Positions 48,930 to 58,928 of a DNA stretch of 64,000 nucleotides are shown here, in pieces. Source of the stretch: Neptunomonas qingdaonensis. GTDB lineage: Bacteria > Pseudomonadota > Gammaproteobacteria > Pseudomonadales > Balneatricaceae. Position 1 is the stretch's first letter, and each line of letters opens with the position of its first letter. The notes under the pieces are model-generated. The model was not told where the DNA came from. It made no database searches and saw only the letters and a list, made by a program, of their open reading frames with translations. The position numbers and the translations under genes are program-made. The stretch is taken from positions 434,001-498,000 of the forward strand of contig NZ_FOOU01000001.1 in the NCBI RefSeq assembly GCF_900113275.1, in the 5' to 3' direction.

Positions 48930-49097
48930 ATGGGCAACTTAACTCGTTTTAATCGGTTATTTGATGATGTTTTTCACTTAAGTATTGGGGATAGAGTCAT
49001 CCTTGTTAAAAAATCCGATGCGGGTAGTCGCATCGGATTTTTTTCGCCATTCCAGACCTGCGCCTGTTCACGCATATTATTCCCATTGAAGACGTAA
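48930..49097 (+). pseudogene. Short ORF, possible remnant of a small heat-shock protein gene
   Basis: A 55-codon frame starts at ATG 48930, nine bases after a very strong AAAGGAG site. The first 16 residues, MGNLTRFNRLFDDVFH, resemble Hsp20/alpha-crystallin N-termini as I recall them. The frame then runs through a terminator hairpin at 49011-49044 and ends with no alpha-crystallin domain. It could be a decayed hsp20, a small real protein, or chance. I find no sigma-32 promoter before it. The 351-bp space 48751-49101 holds only this frame, the hairpin and the ettA upstream region. Confidence 0.35.
49011..49044. terminator. Terminator of the RND efflux operon (bidirectional)
   Basis: AAATCCGATGCG (49011-49022), loop GGTAGT, CGCATCGGATTT (49029-49040) and more T: a perfect 12-bp stem with A and T runs. 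It lies about 58 bases after the end of the outer-membrane component gene and would also stop a plus-strand transcript from the short ORF. Confidence 0.88.
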
Positions 49098-49101
49098 GTG
49101 G

Positions 49102-50505
49102 CTACTCAGCAGCACTCGTGCCCAGTGGCTTAATTTCTTCAGCCCAGCCACCGCCCAACGCTTTATAGAGATCTATCTGCGACTGGTACAACGCCAGGCG
49201 GGCAGTAATACTCGCTTGCTGACTGCTGACCAAGCTGCTCTGCGCATCTAAACGCGTTAGCATGCTATCAACACCTGACTGATAACGAAGATCCGCCAGA
49301 TCAAAATAGCGCTGATAAGATTTTAGCGCTTTGTTTTGATTCTCCAGTTCAGTTGCATAGCCAGATAGGGCTGTTAATGCATCGGAGACATCGGTAAAGG
49401 CGCCCTGAACCGCTTGTTCATACTGTTTTACGGCTATCTGGTTTTCAATTTCAGCAACTTCAACATCACGACGCAGCGCGCCACTGTTAAAAATAGGTAA
49501 AGAAATTGACGGTGCGAAGGTCCATGCACCTGATCCGGAATCAAATAAGCCGCTCAGCTCACTACTTTGTGTGCCGGCATTGGCTGTTAAGCTGATCGAT
49601 GGAAACAGAGCCGCACGTGCTACACCAATATTGGCATTAGCCGCACGTAATGCATGCTCAGCAGCAAGAATATCCGGGCGTTGATTGAGCAGCGTTGAAG
49701 GTAAGCCAGCACCCACCGTAGCGATCTTCACATCTTCCAGGCGCTCATCTGGTTTAAAGCTATCGGGAAGCTCAGTTCCCAACAGCAGTACCAGCGCATA
49801 ACGGTCTTGATCAACTAATCGCTGGAACTGTGACAAGGTTACCAGCATGTCTTCATAAGATGCTTGCGCCTGAGCCTGCACTATGGACGAGTCGATACCC
49901 TGATCGTAGCGTAATGTGACCAGACGATAGTTATCCTCTTCTATCTTCAGGCTCTCTTTCGCCAGTTGTAGCTGCTCAGTATCAGCCACCCAGGTGAGAT
50001 AAGCCGTCGCAATGCTAGCAATGATGGTTAATTGCGTAGATCTTTGTGTCTGCTCTTGAGCGAGATAGGTTTCTAACGCCTGGTCTTTTAAGTTTCTTAC
50101 TTTTCCAAAGAGATCTAGCTCGTAAGAGGTGCCCGCCGTCACACTGTAGGCACTGGAAATCGATGAATTATTTGAAAAGGCAGACGTAGCTGTGCGGGTA
50201 CCGCTGCCATCCAGCGTTAAACTAGGCAGTAAGTCAGCCCGCTGAATTCGATATTGTTTTCGATATAGCTCTACATTGAGTAACGCGATTTGCAGATCCT
50301 TATTGCTCTCTAATCCAAGTTGGATCAGCTGTTGTAACGCCGCATCGTTAAATACAGCCTCCCAACCAAGCGGCATAGCCGCCGTTTGCTGCTCAGCAGG
50401 AGTCCATGCATTAATCACGTCTACATCAGGGCGCTGATAGTCAGGCGCCAGAGAGCAGCCAGCTAACACACCCGAGACTACCACTGCTAAAAGTTGCTTA
50501 TGCAT
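49102..50505 (-). CDS. Outer-membrane efflux lipoprotein, OprM/NodT family
   Basis: The outer-membrane channel of the tripartite pump. About 467 residues. The N-terminus [21 protein letters not shown] is a lipoprotein signal with Cys at about residue 16. Family motifs are [54 protein letters not shown] and, near the end, [12 protein letters not shown]. The ATG at 50505 is chosen because AAGGAG lies seven bases upstream and it overlaps the permease stop by eight bases; an upstream ATG at 50529 is less likely. Confidence 0.93.
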   Translation of the reverse strand: MHKQLLAVVVSGVLAGCSLAPDYQRPDVDVINAWTPAEQQTAAMPLGWEAVFNDAALQQLIQLGLESNKDLQIALLNVELYRKQYRIQRADLLPSLTLDGSGTRTATSAFSNNSSISSAYSVTAGTSYELDLFGKVRNLKDQALETYLAQEQTQRSTQLTIIASIATAYLTWVADTEQLQLAKESLKIEEDNYRLVTLRYDQGIDSSIVQAQAQASYEDMLVTLSQFQRLVDQDRYALVLLLGTELPDSFKPDERLEDVKIATVGAGLPSTLLNQRPDILAAEHALRAANANIGVARAALFPSISLTANAGTQSSELSGLFDSGSGAWTFAPSISLPIFNSGALRRDVEVAEIENQIAVKQYEQAVQGAFTDVSDALTALSGYATELENQNKALKSYQRYFDLADLRYQSGVDSMLTRLDAQSSLVSSQQASITARLALYQSQIDLYKALGGGWAEEIKPLGTSAAE

Positions 50506-53500
50506 GGCCAGTCTCCTTATCAACTTCAACTGCCGGGCTCACATTCGTCTTCTTGCCCGTTATTTTATAGCTTAGTTTCATCACCAACACATAGAAGAGA
50601 GGTACAAAGAAAATAGCCAGTACCGTGGCGGCAATCATTCCGCCCATCACACCAGTACCGATCGCCTGACGACTGGCCGCACCAGCCCCGCTACTAATTG
50701 CCAGCGGGGTGACACCCAAAATAAAGGCCATAGATGTCATGATAATGGGGCGTAAGCGCATCCGGCAGGCATCGATTGTAGCAGCGATGAGCTCCTTACC
50801 GCTGTCGACTTCGCTTTTGGCAAACTCGACAATCAAGATAGCGTTCTTCGCCGACAAACCAATCGTCGTCAACAAGCCTACCTGGAAGTAAACATCGTTA
50901 CTTAACTCCCGACCTGTTGCTGCGACCAAGGCTCCTAATATACCTAAAGGAACAACCAGCATCACTGCAAATGGGATCGACCAGCTTTCATACAGTGCCG
51001 CTAAGCAGAGGAATACGATCAGTAATGACAAGCCATATAACATGGGTGCTTGCGCGCCACTGGCTTGTTCCTGAAACGACAGGCCCGTCCATTCCAGCCC
51101 TATGCCGCCGGGTAATTTCGCAACGATTTCTTCAATCGCTGTCATTGCATCGCCTGAGCTTAAACCTGCTGCTGCCTGGCCCTGCACGTTCATAGATGAT
51201 GCACCGTTATAACGCTCTAAGCGTGGTGAATCATACGTCCAGCTAGCCGTAGCGAATGCGCTGAAGGGCACCATTTCTCCATCGCTATTGCGTACATACC
51301 AGCGGTCGATATCTGTCGGCAACATACGATATTCGGCATCGGCTTGTACATATACTTTTTTGACGCGGCCGTTATTGATAAAGTCATTGACATATTTTGA
51401 ACCCCACGCGGTACTCATGGTTGAGTTTACATCGGTAATACTCAGTCCTAATGCAGAAACTTTTTCATAATCGATATCTACGTGGAACGCGGCTACATCT
51501 TCCATGCCGTTGGGGCGCACGCCTGTTAAGCGGGCATCCTGAGCCGCCATGCCCAATAACTGGTTGCGGGCCGCCACGAGCTTCTCGTGGCCCTGGTTAT
51601 TTCGATCCAGCAACATCGCGCTGAAACCCGACGCTGTCCCTAGCCCACGAATTGAGGGTAAGTTAATAGGGAAAATAGTTGCATCGCGAATCTGACTTAA
51701 TGCGCCAAACGCTTTACCTATCAGGGCTTGTGCGGATTGCCCGGGACCTTGTCGCTCGTCCCACGGCTTTAATTTAGTAAAGGCCATCCCCATGTTCTGG
51801 CCGGAACCTGCAAAGCTAAAGCCTGCTACCGTAAAGTAAGACTCAATCTCAGGAACGGAAGCGTAGTAATCTTCCACCTGTTTCATTACGTCAAGCGTTC
51901 GCGCTTGCGTAGAACCAGACGGTAATTGCACGAGTGTTAAAAACAGCCCTTGGTCTTCATCCGGTAAAAATGATGTCGGTAATTTCTGATACATGAAAAT
52001 CACACCACCAATCATTAATGCGTAGATAAGCAGCAAGCGGGTAGGGCGCTTAACGATATAAGCAACACTGCCTTCATACTTCCCCGTCATCTTGGTAAAC
52101 ATACGGTTGAACCAACCAAAGAGTCCCTTACGGTCATGGTTGTGGGTATCTGCAGGTTTTAAAATAGTGGCACATAACGCCGGGGTCAGAATCAGCGCCA
52201 TCAATACAGAAAGCACCATGGCTGACACAATCGTGATAGAGAACTGGCGATAAATAGCGCCGGTAGAGCCGCCAAAGAACGCCATGGGCACAAATACTGC
52301 TGACAGCACCAGCGCTATACCTATCAGTGCACCGGTAATTTCATCCATCGATTTACGCGTTGCTTCTAAAGGAGAGAGCTTATCTTCCTCCATCACCCGC
52401 TCGACATTTTCGACAACAACAATCGCATCATCGACGAGCAAGCCAATCGCCAACACCAAACCAAACATGGTGAGTGTGTTAATACTAAAACCAAAGGCTG
52501 CCATAATGCCAAACGTGCCCAGCAGCACTACAGGTACAATAATTGTCGGAATAAGGGTGGCGCGGAAATTGCCCAGGAACAGGAACATAACCAAGAAGAC
52601 CAAAATCACCGCTTCAATAAGCGTATGCACCACTTCTGTGATCGAGATCTTTACAAACGGTGTTGTATCATAGGGATAAACAACGGTTACATTTTCAGGA
52701 AAAAACTGATAAAGCTCAGACACTTTTGCTCGCACAGCCTCGGCCGTATCGAGTGCATTTGCCCCGGTCGCCAGTTGAATCGCCATGCCGGTAGCCGGTT
52801 TGCCTTTATATCGACTTTCTGCGTCATAGTTTTCAGCACCTAATTCAATACGTGCAACATCTTTTAATCGAACCTGAGAACCATCGGTATTTACGGTGAG
52901 TAGAATATTTTCAAACTGATCAGTATTCGTAAAACGCGACTGGGCCGTGATCGTCGCATTTAATTGCTGATTGTTAACTGAGGGTAGCCCGCCAAGCTGA
53001 CCCACCGCGAGCTGTGTGTTCTGAGCCTGAATAGCCGTCGTGACATCTAAGGGCGTTAGGCCAACAGCTGTCAGTTTTTCAGGGTTCATCCATATACGCA
53101 TGGCATATTGAGCACCAAATACACGGATATTACCCACGCCATTCACACGAGAAAGCGGATCGCGCAGTGTACTGTAAGCATAATCAGCGAGATCCGTTCT
53201 GCCCAGGCTTCCATCTTCAGAGACTAAACCAATAACCATCAAAAATGATGCACTGGATTTCGTAACAGTAACGCCTTGCTGTTGTACCGTTGTCGGTAAG
53301 GATGCTTCCGCAACGGATAGCTTGTTCTGTACTTGTACCTGTGCCGTGTCGGGATCAGTACCGGATGCAAAGGTCAGCGTAATACTCGAGTTACCAGAGT
53401 TGTCACTCTGTGAAGACATGTAGAGCAAGTTATCCAGACCTGTCATGTTCTGTTCGATAACTTTGGTAACACTATTCTCTACCGTTTCCGCCGATGCACC

Positions 53501-53650
53501 TGCATACGATGCACTAATACTTACCGTAGGCGGTGCGATAGTCGGATATTGCTCAACAGGTAAGCTAACAACAGACAGTGTGCCCGCCAGCATAATGATG
53601 ATGGCGATAACCCACGCAAAAATAGGCCTGTCTATAAAAAATCTAGCCAT
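50498..53650 (-). CDS. RND multidrug efflux permease (AcrB/MexB, HAE1 family)
   Basis: The proton-driven inner-membrane pump. It has 1050 residues, 12 membrane segments and two large periplasmic loops. [20 protein letters not shown] at the N-terminus, the proton-relay Asp pair in [17 protein letters not shown], and the TM10 Lys region [23 protein letters not shown] are all intact. [10 protein letters not shown]-like and [11 protein letters not shown] periplasmic stretches match AcrB/MexB. It is the middle gene of the operon (14 bp after the fusion protein). The substrate range cannot be read from sequence. Confidence 0.95.
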   Translation of the reverse strand: MARFFIDRPIFAWVIAIIIMLAGTLSVVSLPVEQYPTIAPPTVSISASYAGASAETVENSVTKVIEQNMTGLDNLLYMSSQSDNSGNSSITLTFASGTDPDTAQVQVQNKLSVAEASLPTTVQQQGVTVTKSSASFLMVIGLVSEDGSLGRTDLADYAYSTLRDPLSRVNGVGNIRVFGAQYAMRIWMNPEKLTAVGLTPLDVTTAIQAQNTQLAVGQLGGLPSVNNQQLNATITAQSRFTNTDQFENILLTVNTDGSQVRLKDVARIELGAENYDAESRYKGKPATGMAIQLATGANALDTAEAVRAKVSELYQFFPENVTVVYPYDTTPFVKISITEVVHTLIEAVILVFLVMFLFLGNFRATLIPTIIVPVVLLGTFGIMAAFGFSINTLTMFGLVLAIGLLVDDAIVVVENVERVMEEDKLSPLEATRKSMDEITGALIGIALVLSAVFVPMAFFGGSTGAIYRQFSITIVSAMVLSVLMALILTPALCATILKPADTHNHDRKGLFGWFNRMFTKMTGKYEGSVAYIVKRPTRLLLIYALMIGGVIFMYQKLPTSFLPDEDQGLFLTLVQLPSGSTQARTLDVMKQVEDYYASVPEIESYFTVAGFSFAGSGQNMGMAFTKLKPWDERQGPGQSAQALIGKAFGALSQIRDATIFPINLPSIRGLGTASGFSAMLLDRNNQGHEKLVAARNQLLGMAAQDARLTGVRPNGMEDVAAFHVDIDYEKVSALGLSITDVNSTMSTAWGSKYVNDFINNGRVKKVYVQADAEYRMLPTDIDRWYVRNSDGEMVPFSAFATASWTYDSPRLERYNGASSMNVQGQAAAGLSSGDAMTAIEEIVAKLPGGIGLEWTGLSFQEQASGAQAPMLYGLSLLIVFLCLAALYESWSIPFAVMLVVPLGILGALVAATGRELSNDVYFQVGLLTTIGLSAKNAILIVEFAKSEVDSGKELIAATIDACRMRLRPIIMTSMAFILGVTPLAISSGAGAASRQAIGTGVMGGMIAATVLAIFFVPLFYVLVMKLSYKITGKKTNVSPAVEVDKETGHA

Positions 53651-53664
53651 TAATCAGATACTCC

Positions 53665-54828
53665 TTAATCTTGCGATTGTGTGCCAGAACCAGGCGTTGT
53701 CGTTAATCGGTCCTGCTCTATGGCTTCAGCTTTATTGCCCGCTTTTACTTTTTGCAGACCACCCACAATGACCTTGTCTCCGGGTTTCAGGCCTGACTTT
53801 ATAAGCCACTGATCACCAATTGCATCGCCCACTTCCACTTTTTGTGTGACAACAACGCCATCCGGGTTAACAACCAGGGCAACTGTTGATCCATCTGGTT
53901 GATGCGTAATTCCCTTTTGCGGAGCCAGTATCGCATCACTGATTTTTTCCGTGATAATGGTGGCACGTACATACATACCCGGCAGTAATAGCCCTTGTGA
54001 GTTTTCAAAGCGCGCACGCGCATTCACGGTGCCTGTTGTTTCATCGACGCTGACTTCGGAAAATTCTAACCGACCTTGTTCGTCATAGGGGTAGCCATCC
54101 TCCAGTACCAGGCTGACCGGTATTTCTTGTGCTGTAGATTTACGTTTCATTTTTAAAACAGCCGTTACCGGGCGCTGCATATCAACATAGAGGGGAGTGA
54201 TTTGGCGAATGGTTGCCAGGGCTGTTGTTTGCGCAGCAGAGACTAATGCGCCCTCTGTTACTGTGGAACGGCCGATAATGCCTGAGATTGGCGCGGTGAT
54301 TTTTGTATAATCCAGATTTATTTGTGCCGCCTTAACAGCCGCTTCTGCCGCCAGAATTTGCGCTTGCGCTTGCTTCCAGGACGATACGGCATTAGCCGCT
54401 TCCTGCTTACTAACGGCTGATTGTTTCACTAAGCGAGAGAAACGTTCTGCCTGCTCTTTAAGGCTGACAGCATTTGCCTTTGCGACCGCCAAGTCTGCTT
54501 CAGCGCTGGCTAGCGCAGCCTGATAAACCGCTGGGTCTATTTGGTAAAGCGCATCGCCTTCCTTGACAGTGCTACCTTCAGTGAACAAACGCTTTTGCAA
54601 AATACCACTCACTTGTGGACGGATCTCAGCCGTTTTAGAAGCAGTCACACGCCCGGAACCGCTCTCTTTAACCTCAATGGATTCGGCTTTAATAGTGACA
54701 ACATCCACTTTCGTTGGTGCTTTTGGTTGTGCTTGTTGAACTTGCTCTTCCTGGCACCCCACCAGAAATAGAACACAACATATCGTTGCGAATGCGGCAC
54801 CACGTTTGAGTTGGGTATTTGTTACCAT
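53665..54828 (-). CDS. RND efflux periplasmic adaptor lipoprotein (AcrA/MexA type)
   Basis: The membrane-fusion protein linking permease and channel. 387 residues. The signal ends VLFLVGC, a lipobox with Cys near residue 25. Hairpin/lipoyl motifs are SGRVTASKTAEIRPQVSGILQKRLFTEGSTVKEGDALYQID, then the coiled-coil hairpin (about 90-165), then ITAPISGIIGRSTVTEGALVSA and the C-terminal GLQKVKAGNKAEA. It is the first gene of the operon, behind a promoter overlapped by an AcrR-like palindrome. Confidence 0.94.
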   Translation of the reverse strand: MVTNTQLKRGAAFATICCVLFLVGCQEEQVQQAQPKAPTKVDVVTIKAESIEVKESGSGRVTASKTAEIRPQVSGILQKRLFTEGSTVKEGDALYQIDPAVYQAALASAEADLAVAKANAVSLKEQAERFSRLVKQSAVSKQEAANAVSSWKQAQAQILAAEAAVKAAQINLDYTKITAPISGIIGRSTVTEGALVSAAQTTALATIRQITPLYVDMQRPVTAVLKMKRKSTAQEIPVSLVLEDGYPYDEQGRLEFSEVSVDETTGTVNARARFENSQGLLLPGMYVRATIITEKISDAILAPQKGITHQPDGSTVALVVNPDGVVVTQKVEVGDAIGDQWLIKSGLKPGDKVIVGGLQKVKAGNKAEAIEQDRLTTTPGSGTQSQD

Positions 54829-55281
54829 GACAACCTCAGCTTACTGACTCTTAATTAATCTGCTATTCGCTTGAATGCTTGTACACAAACAGCACGAATA
54901 TTTAGGCTGGCAATGATACATGCATGCGTGAATGTATGTAAGTAACCAGGGGCGTTTGCTTCGCCTTATCTTTTGATTTACAGCCAAAAAGAAAAGGTCA
55001 GGCACATTAGAAATCAAGATTTCACCACCCATAATATCTATCTACTATGATAAGCACCCAGAGGTTAAGATCTGGTTAAGAGGGTTTTTAATTAAGATGT
55101 CGGATGTAAGGGTTCGGCTGATGGCGGGATTGTCTTTCGAGCTTGAGCGCAGACGTTGATTCTTGAATAAGGTAACGGCGTTATCTGGCAGTTAACAAGC
55201 TCGATTTTCTTTCAAATGCTTAAATGCATATTATTGCGTATGGTCGGGGCCTTTCAGCAATACCTATTCTGTGTGGTGATC
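54829..55281. other. 453-bp non-coding region upstream of the efflux operon
   Basis: No credible gene is found here. It holds the promoter/operator at 54913-54941. It also holds a direct repeat GGTTAA (55063-55068), five bases, GGTTAA (55074-55079), whose 11-bp period is that of OmpR/PhoB-family response-regulator sites. The position where acrR normally sits divergently (E. coli-like layout) is empty; the only longer minus-strand frame (54841-55032) has no helix-turn-helix features. No further structure is evident between 55090 and 55281. Confidence 0.5.
54913..54941 (-). promoter_or_regulatory. Efflux-operon promoter overlapped by an AcrR-like operator
   Basis: On the minus strand TTACAT (54941-54936) and TATCAT (54918-54913) are 17 bp apart. 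A 24-bp near-palindrome at 54917-54940 fills the spacer; on the plus strand its arms begin TACAT and end ATGTA around a GTGAATG core. From memory the E. coli acrR-acrAB operator differs from it at only three positions (6, 10 and 11). Binding by a TetR-family repressor would block this promoter. No tetR-type gene is adjacent. Confidence 0.65.
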
Positions 55282-55656
55282 TTAACTCGACTGATTGACA
55301 AACTTTTTCTCTAAGTAGCGGATGATATCATTAGATTCATACATCCAACTGGTCGATCCGTCTTCGTTCGTAATGCGCAGACAGGGTACTTTGATTTGGC
55401 CTCCCTGTTCTAATAATTCCTGTCGGAACTGCCCTGCTTTTTTAGCATCGCGTAACTCTATATTCAGTGAGTAGCGCTTCATTGCCCGGCGAACTTTGAT
55501 GCAAAAAGGGCAGGCATGGAACTGATAAAGTGCCAGTTGGTGTGTCTTTTTATCAATTTGAACCTGTTCTTCATGTGCTCGTTTGATACCGCGTGGTGTG
55601 GTCAAAAAGTTAAGCGTCAGGAGTATTTTACCTAAAAACCATCGAATAAAAGCCAT
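55282..55656 (-). CDS. Glutaredoxin-like thiol protein with N-terminal membrane stretch
   Basis: A 124-residue protein. A hydrophobic N-terminus (FIRWFLGKILLTLNFLTTP, about 3-21) could be a membrane anchor. The glutaredoxin fold begins near residue 40 (LALYQFHACPFC) with the dithiol active site Cys49-Pro-Phe-Cys52. IKVPCLRI gives the cis-Pro, and SNDIIRYLEKKF is the glutathione-binding C-terminal helix. It stands alone between the efflux region and glyA. The target is unknown. Confidence 0.88.
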   Translation of the reverse strand: MAFIRWFLGKILLTLNFLTTPRGIKRAHEEQVQIDKKTHQLALYQFHACPFCIKVRRAMKRYSLNIELRDAKKAGQFRQELLEQGGQIKVPCLRITNEDGSTSWMYESNDIIRYLEKKFVNQSS

Positions 55657-55796
55657 CTCTACACATCTCGGTAGTCACATTAAGAAAGGCGCGTAGCTTA
55701 GCATGTAACCAAACCAATAATCAGCTATACAGTCAGATGAATCTTCTTCTTGAAAAGGTGACAGACTTTCAAGTGCGTTTTGGTATCAGATTAGAG

Positions 55797-55922
55797 TATA
55801 ATGCGCTCCTTTTTTAAGGCTTGGGTCTAAGACTTGGGTCTAAGGATAGAGTTTAAGGCCGGAGATTCTCCGGGCGAGAACTGTAACCGTTTAGTCACCT
55901 TTCCGTTACCTAGGGGATAGCT
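55797..55922 (+). promoter_or_regulatory. glyA promoter and structured leader
   Basis: A perfect TATAAT lies at 55797-55802, with no good -35 at 16-18 bp, suggesting an activated promoter. The leader of about 115 bases contains a 13-bp tandem repeat (CTTGGGTCTAAGA at 55820-55832, CTTGGGTCTAAGG at 55833-55845). It also contains a hairpin CCGGAGA-T-TCTCCGG (55859-55873), and GTAAC/GTTAC arms further on that could enclose a second stem. I do not recognise a known riboswitch: the glycine and THF aptamer cores are absent. Confidence 0.45.
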
Positions 55923-57179
55923 ATGTTTAGCAAAGATATGTCAATTGCCGGCTTTGATGCTGATCTGTGGTCAGCAATGCAGTCTGAAGCCACACGTCAG
56001 GAAGAGCACATCGAGCTGATTGCTTCTGAGAACTACACCAGCCCGCGTGTAATGGAAGCTCAGGGTTCTGTGCTGACCAATAAATATGCTGAAGGCTATC
56101 CTGGCAAGCGTTATTACGGCGGTTGTGAATATGTTGATGTTGTTGAACAGCTGGCAATAGATCGCGCCTGCGAACTGTTCGGTGCAACCTATGCTAATGT
56201 CCAGCCCCATTCTGGTTCACAGGCAAACGCCGCGGTTTATATGGCCTTGTGTAAACCCGGAGATACTATTCTGGGTATGAGTCTGGCTCATGGTGGACAC
56301 TTAACGCACGGTGCAGCTGTGTCATTTTCAGGACGTATTTACAACGCGGTTCAATATGGACTGAATGCTGAAACAGGCGAAATTGACTATGCTGAGGTTG
56401 AGCGTCTGGCCGTTGAGCATAAGCCAAAAATGATTGTTGCAGGTTTCTCTGCTTACTCTCGAATTGTTGACTGGCAGCGTTTTCGTGATATCGCAGACAA
56501 AGTAGGTGCTTATCTGTTTGTTGATATGGCTCATGTTGCAGGTCTTATCGCTGCTGGCGTATACCCCTCGCCGATGGCATTGGCGGATGTTGTGACGACA
56601 ACCACACATAAAACATTAGGTGGACCACGGGGTGGTTTGATCCTGTCTGCGCGTGCCGATGAAGATCTGCAGAAAAAGCTGAATTTTGCCGTTTTCCCTG
56701 AGTCACAGGGCGGTCCGTTAATGCATATCATTGCAGCGAAAGCGGTGTGCTTTAAAGAAGCGATGGAACCTGAGTGGAAGGCGTATCAGGTGCAGGTCGT
56801 AAAAAATGCGCAGGCGATGGCTGAAACCTTCAAATCACGTGGTATTAAGATTGTTTCTGATGGCACAGATGATCATCTGTTCCTGATGGACCTGATCGAT
56901 AAAGAGTACAGCGGTAAAGATGCTGATGCGGCTCTAGGGCGCGCTAATATTACGGTTAACAAAAACTCTGTACCGAACGATCCGCGTTCACCGTTTGTGA
57001 CTTCCGGGTTGCGTATTGGTACGCCGGCGGTAACACGTCGTGGTTTTAAAGAAGCAGAAGTTATTCAGTTGGCTAACTGGATTTGCGATATTCTCGACGA
57101 TATAAACAACGAAGCGACTAACGAGCGAGTTAAAGCGCAGGTGCTGGATATCTGCAGCCGTTTCCCTGTTTATAAATAA
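55923..57179 (+). CDS. glyA: Serine hydroxymethyltransferase GlyA
   Basis: GlyA interconverts serine and glycine and charges tetrahydrofolate with a one-carbon unit. The 418-residue PLP enzyme has [43 protein letters not shown], the PLP lysine in [15 protein letters not shown] (about residue 228) and [34 protein letters not shown] precedes the ATG. The folate link joins it to the purine genes elsewhere in the window, though not by operon. Confidence 0.97.
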   Translation: MFSKDMSIAGFDADLWSAMQSEATRQEEHIELIASENYTSPRVMEAQGSVLTNKYAEGYPGKRYYGGCEYVDVVEQLAIDRACELFGATYANVQPHSGSQANAAVYMALCKPGDTILGMSLAHGGHLTHGAAVSFSGRIYNAVQYGLNAETGEIDYAEVERLAVEHKPKMIVAGFSAYSRIVDWQRFRDIADKVGAYLFVDMAHVAGLIAAGVYPSPMALADVVTTTTHKTLGGPRGGLILSARADEDLQKKLNFAVFPESQGGPLMHIIAAKAVCFKEAMEPEWKAYQVQVVKNAQAMAETFKSRGIKIVSDGTDDHLFLMDLIDKEYSGKDADAALGRANITVNKNSVPNDPRSPFVTSGLRIGTPAVTRRGFKEAEVIQLANWICDILDDINNEATNERVKAQVLDICSRFPVYK

Positions 57180-57203
57180 GCACTAAATCGGGTAGAATAG
57201 ACG

Positions 57204-57229
57204 GGGCGACTGAGAGGTCGCCCTTTTTT
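57204..57229 (+). terminator. Terminator of glyA
   Basis: GGGCGAC (57204-57210), loop TGAGAG, GTCGCCC (57217-57223), six T. It starts 24 bases after the glyA stop. Confidence 0.88.
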
Positions 57230-57320
57230 GCGTTATGTTTTATGAGTCACCACATCGCTCTTTATTTTGGGTACAGGCTGCTTAAGCGGTACCTACGCTC
57301 TTTTATGACAGGATTTCACG

Positions 57321-57785
57321 ATGCATTGTCCCTTTTGTGGCGCCAATGAAACCAAAGTAGTCGATTCGCGTCTGGTGGCTGAAGGCCAGCAGGTACGCAG
57401 ACGACGTGAATGTATAGCCTGTCATGAACGCTATACCACCTTCGAAATTGCTGAACTTCTGATGCCTCGCCTGATTAAAGCCGATGGCTCACGCCAACCT
57501 TTTGATGAAGATAAACTGCGTGCCGGTATTCAACGCGCGTTAGAGAAACGTCCGGTGAGCGTTGAAGATGTCGAGGCATGTATTAATCGCATCAAACATC
57601 GCCTGCGTGCAACCGGTGAGCGTGAATTGCCGTCTCGTCAATTGGGTGAAGAGGTAATGGCAGCGCTGCGTAAACTGGATCAAGTCGCTTACGTTCGTTT
57701 CGCTTCAGTGTACCGAAGCTTTCAGGATATCAACGAATTCAGAGAAGAGATTGAACGTTTGTCTGAAGAAGAGGCTGACGGTTAA
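57321..57785 (+). CDS. nrdR: Transcriptional repressor NrdR
   Basis: NrdR senses (d)ATP and represses ribonucleotide reductase genes. The 154-residue protein has the zinc ribbon (Cys3, Cys6, Cys31, Cys34: [13 protein letters not shown]), a basic segment [10 protein letters not shown], and the ATP-cone (about 49-139) beginning [20 protein letters not shown]. It starts the nrdR-ribD-ribE-ribBX-ribH-nusB-thiL-pgpA cluster, a common gammaproteobacterial order. ribD begins 3 bp after its stop. Confidence 0.96.
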   Translation: MHCPFCGANETKVVDSRLVAEGQQVRRRRECIACHERYTTFEIAELLMPRLIKADGSRQPFDEDKLRAGIQRALEKRPVSVEDVEACINRIKHRLRATGERELPSRQLGEEVMAALRKLDQVAYVRFASVYRSFQDINEFREEIERLSEEEADG

Positions 57786-57788
57786 GCC

Positions 57789-58928
57789 ATGTCTGAATGG
57801 AGTATAGAAGATACAACCTACATGGAGGAAGCGATTCAGCTTGCGCGACAGGGGTTGTATACCACACATCCTAACCCACGAGTCGGATGTGTTTTGGTTA
57901 AAGAGGGCAACATTATCGGGCGCGGTTTTCATCTGCGTGCGGGTGAGGGACATGCTGAAGTCAATGCTTTGAAAGAAGCGGGTGACGCTGCCCGGGGGGC
58001 GACGGCCTATGTTACGTTGGAGCCTTGTAGCCATTATGGCCGCACGCCACCTTGTGCTGTGGGCTTGATTAAAGCGGGCGTAGTGAGAGTCGTGAGTGCA
58101 ATGCAGGATCCTAATCCGGAAGTTGCCGGGCGAGGCATACAGATGCTGCAGCACGCGGGTATCGATTGCAGTGTGGGCTTATTGAATGCGCAGTCTCATG
58201 ACCTGAATCCTGGTTTTATCAAGCGAATGGAAACCGGCATGCCCTGGGTCCGGGTTAAACTGGCGATGAGCCTGGATGGCAGAACCGCTATGCAAAGTGG
58301 TGAGTCCCAATGGATTACCGGCACGCCAGCCCGTCAGGACGTACAACGCTTGCGTGCCAGAAGCGCTGCTATTGTCACCGGCATTGGCTCAATTCAGCTG
58401 GATGACTCTTCTTTGACGGTGCGTGAGGCTGAACTCGGACTCGACAATGCCGCTGAGATTGTAAAACAACAACCCTTACGAGTGGTGCTTGATTCGACGG
58501 GGCAGTTGAGCCCTGCCGCTAAAATATTACAGCAGCCAGGTCGCACTTTATGGGTGACATCGGGCGAGCGTGAAATGCCGCATGCACAAGTGCTCGCGGC
58601 GCAGCAAGCCAGTGATGGTCGCATTGATTTGCATTGGTTACTGCGTTATTTAGCCGCTACTGAGCAAACCAATGAAGTGCTGGTTGAAGCGGGAGCGCAG
58701 TTAGCCGGAGCTTTTGTTGAGGCGGGGCTGGTCGATGAGTTGATTGTCTATATGGCGCCGACCTTGTTGGGATCTGATGCGCGTCCACTCCTGCAGTTGC
58801 CGCTGGATAAAATGGCACAACAGAAACGTCTGATCATGACTGATTTACGACAACTAGGTGATGATTTACGGCTCACGTATCGTTTCGATAACAATCCTGA
58901 AAGCGACGTTGAAGAGGGTTCTGTCTGA
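57789..58928 (+). CDS. ribD: Riboflavin deaminase/reductase RibD
   Basis: RibD catalyses the deamination and side-chain reduction steps of riboflavin synthesis. 379 residues. The N-terminal cytidine-deaminase-like domain (about 1-150) has the zinc site His55-Ala-Glu57 and Cys80/Cys89 (HAEVNAL, LEPCSHYGRTPPC). The C-terminal DHFR-like reductase (about 155-370) has VKLAMSLDGRTAMQSGESQWITG and the ending NEVLVEAGAQLAGAFVEAGLVDE. The stop overlaps the ribE start by one base (TGATG). Confidence 0.95.
   Translation: MSEWSIEDTTYMEEAIQLARQGLYTTHPNPRVGCVLVKEGNIIGRGFHLRAGEGHAEVNALKEAGDAARGATAYVTLEPCSHYGRTPPCAVGLIKAGVVRVVSAMQDPNPEVAGRGIQMLQHAGIDCSVGLLNAQSHDLNPGFIKRMETGMPWVRVKLAMSLDGRTAMQSGESQWITGTPARQDVQRLRARSAAIVTGIGSIQLDDSSLTVREAELGLDNAAEIVKQQPLRVVLDSTGQLSPAAKILQQPGRTLWVTSGEREMPHAQVLAAQQASDGRIDLHWLLRYLAATEQTNEVLVEAGAQLAGAFVEAGLVDELIVYMAPTLLGSDARPLLQLPLDKMAQQKRLIMTDLRQLGDDLRLTYRFDNNPESDVEEGSV

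Noticed and set aside
54841-55032. A 63-codon frame where a divergent acrR might be expected
   Set aside because: It runs in the same direction as the pump, has no helix-turn-helix pattern and overlaps the promoter/operator, so it is not a TetR remnant.
55747-55775. TGAA...TTCA upstream of glyA as a MetR site
   Set aside because: The arms are 13 bases apart, not the five of the MetR consensus.
57180-57320. FMN riboswitch ahead of the riboflavin genes
   Set aside because: The spacer before nrdR is only 141 bp, is partly taken by the glyA terminator and shows no RFN-element conserved blocks; none is seen before ribBX either.
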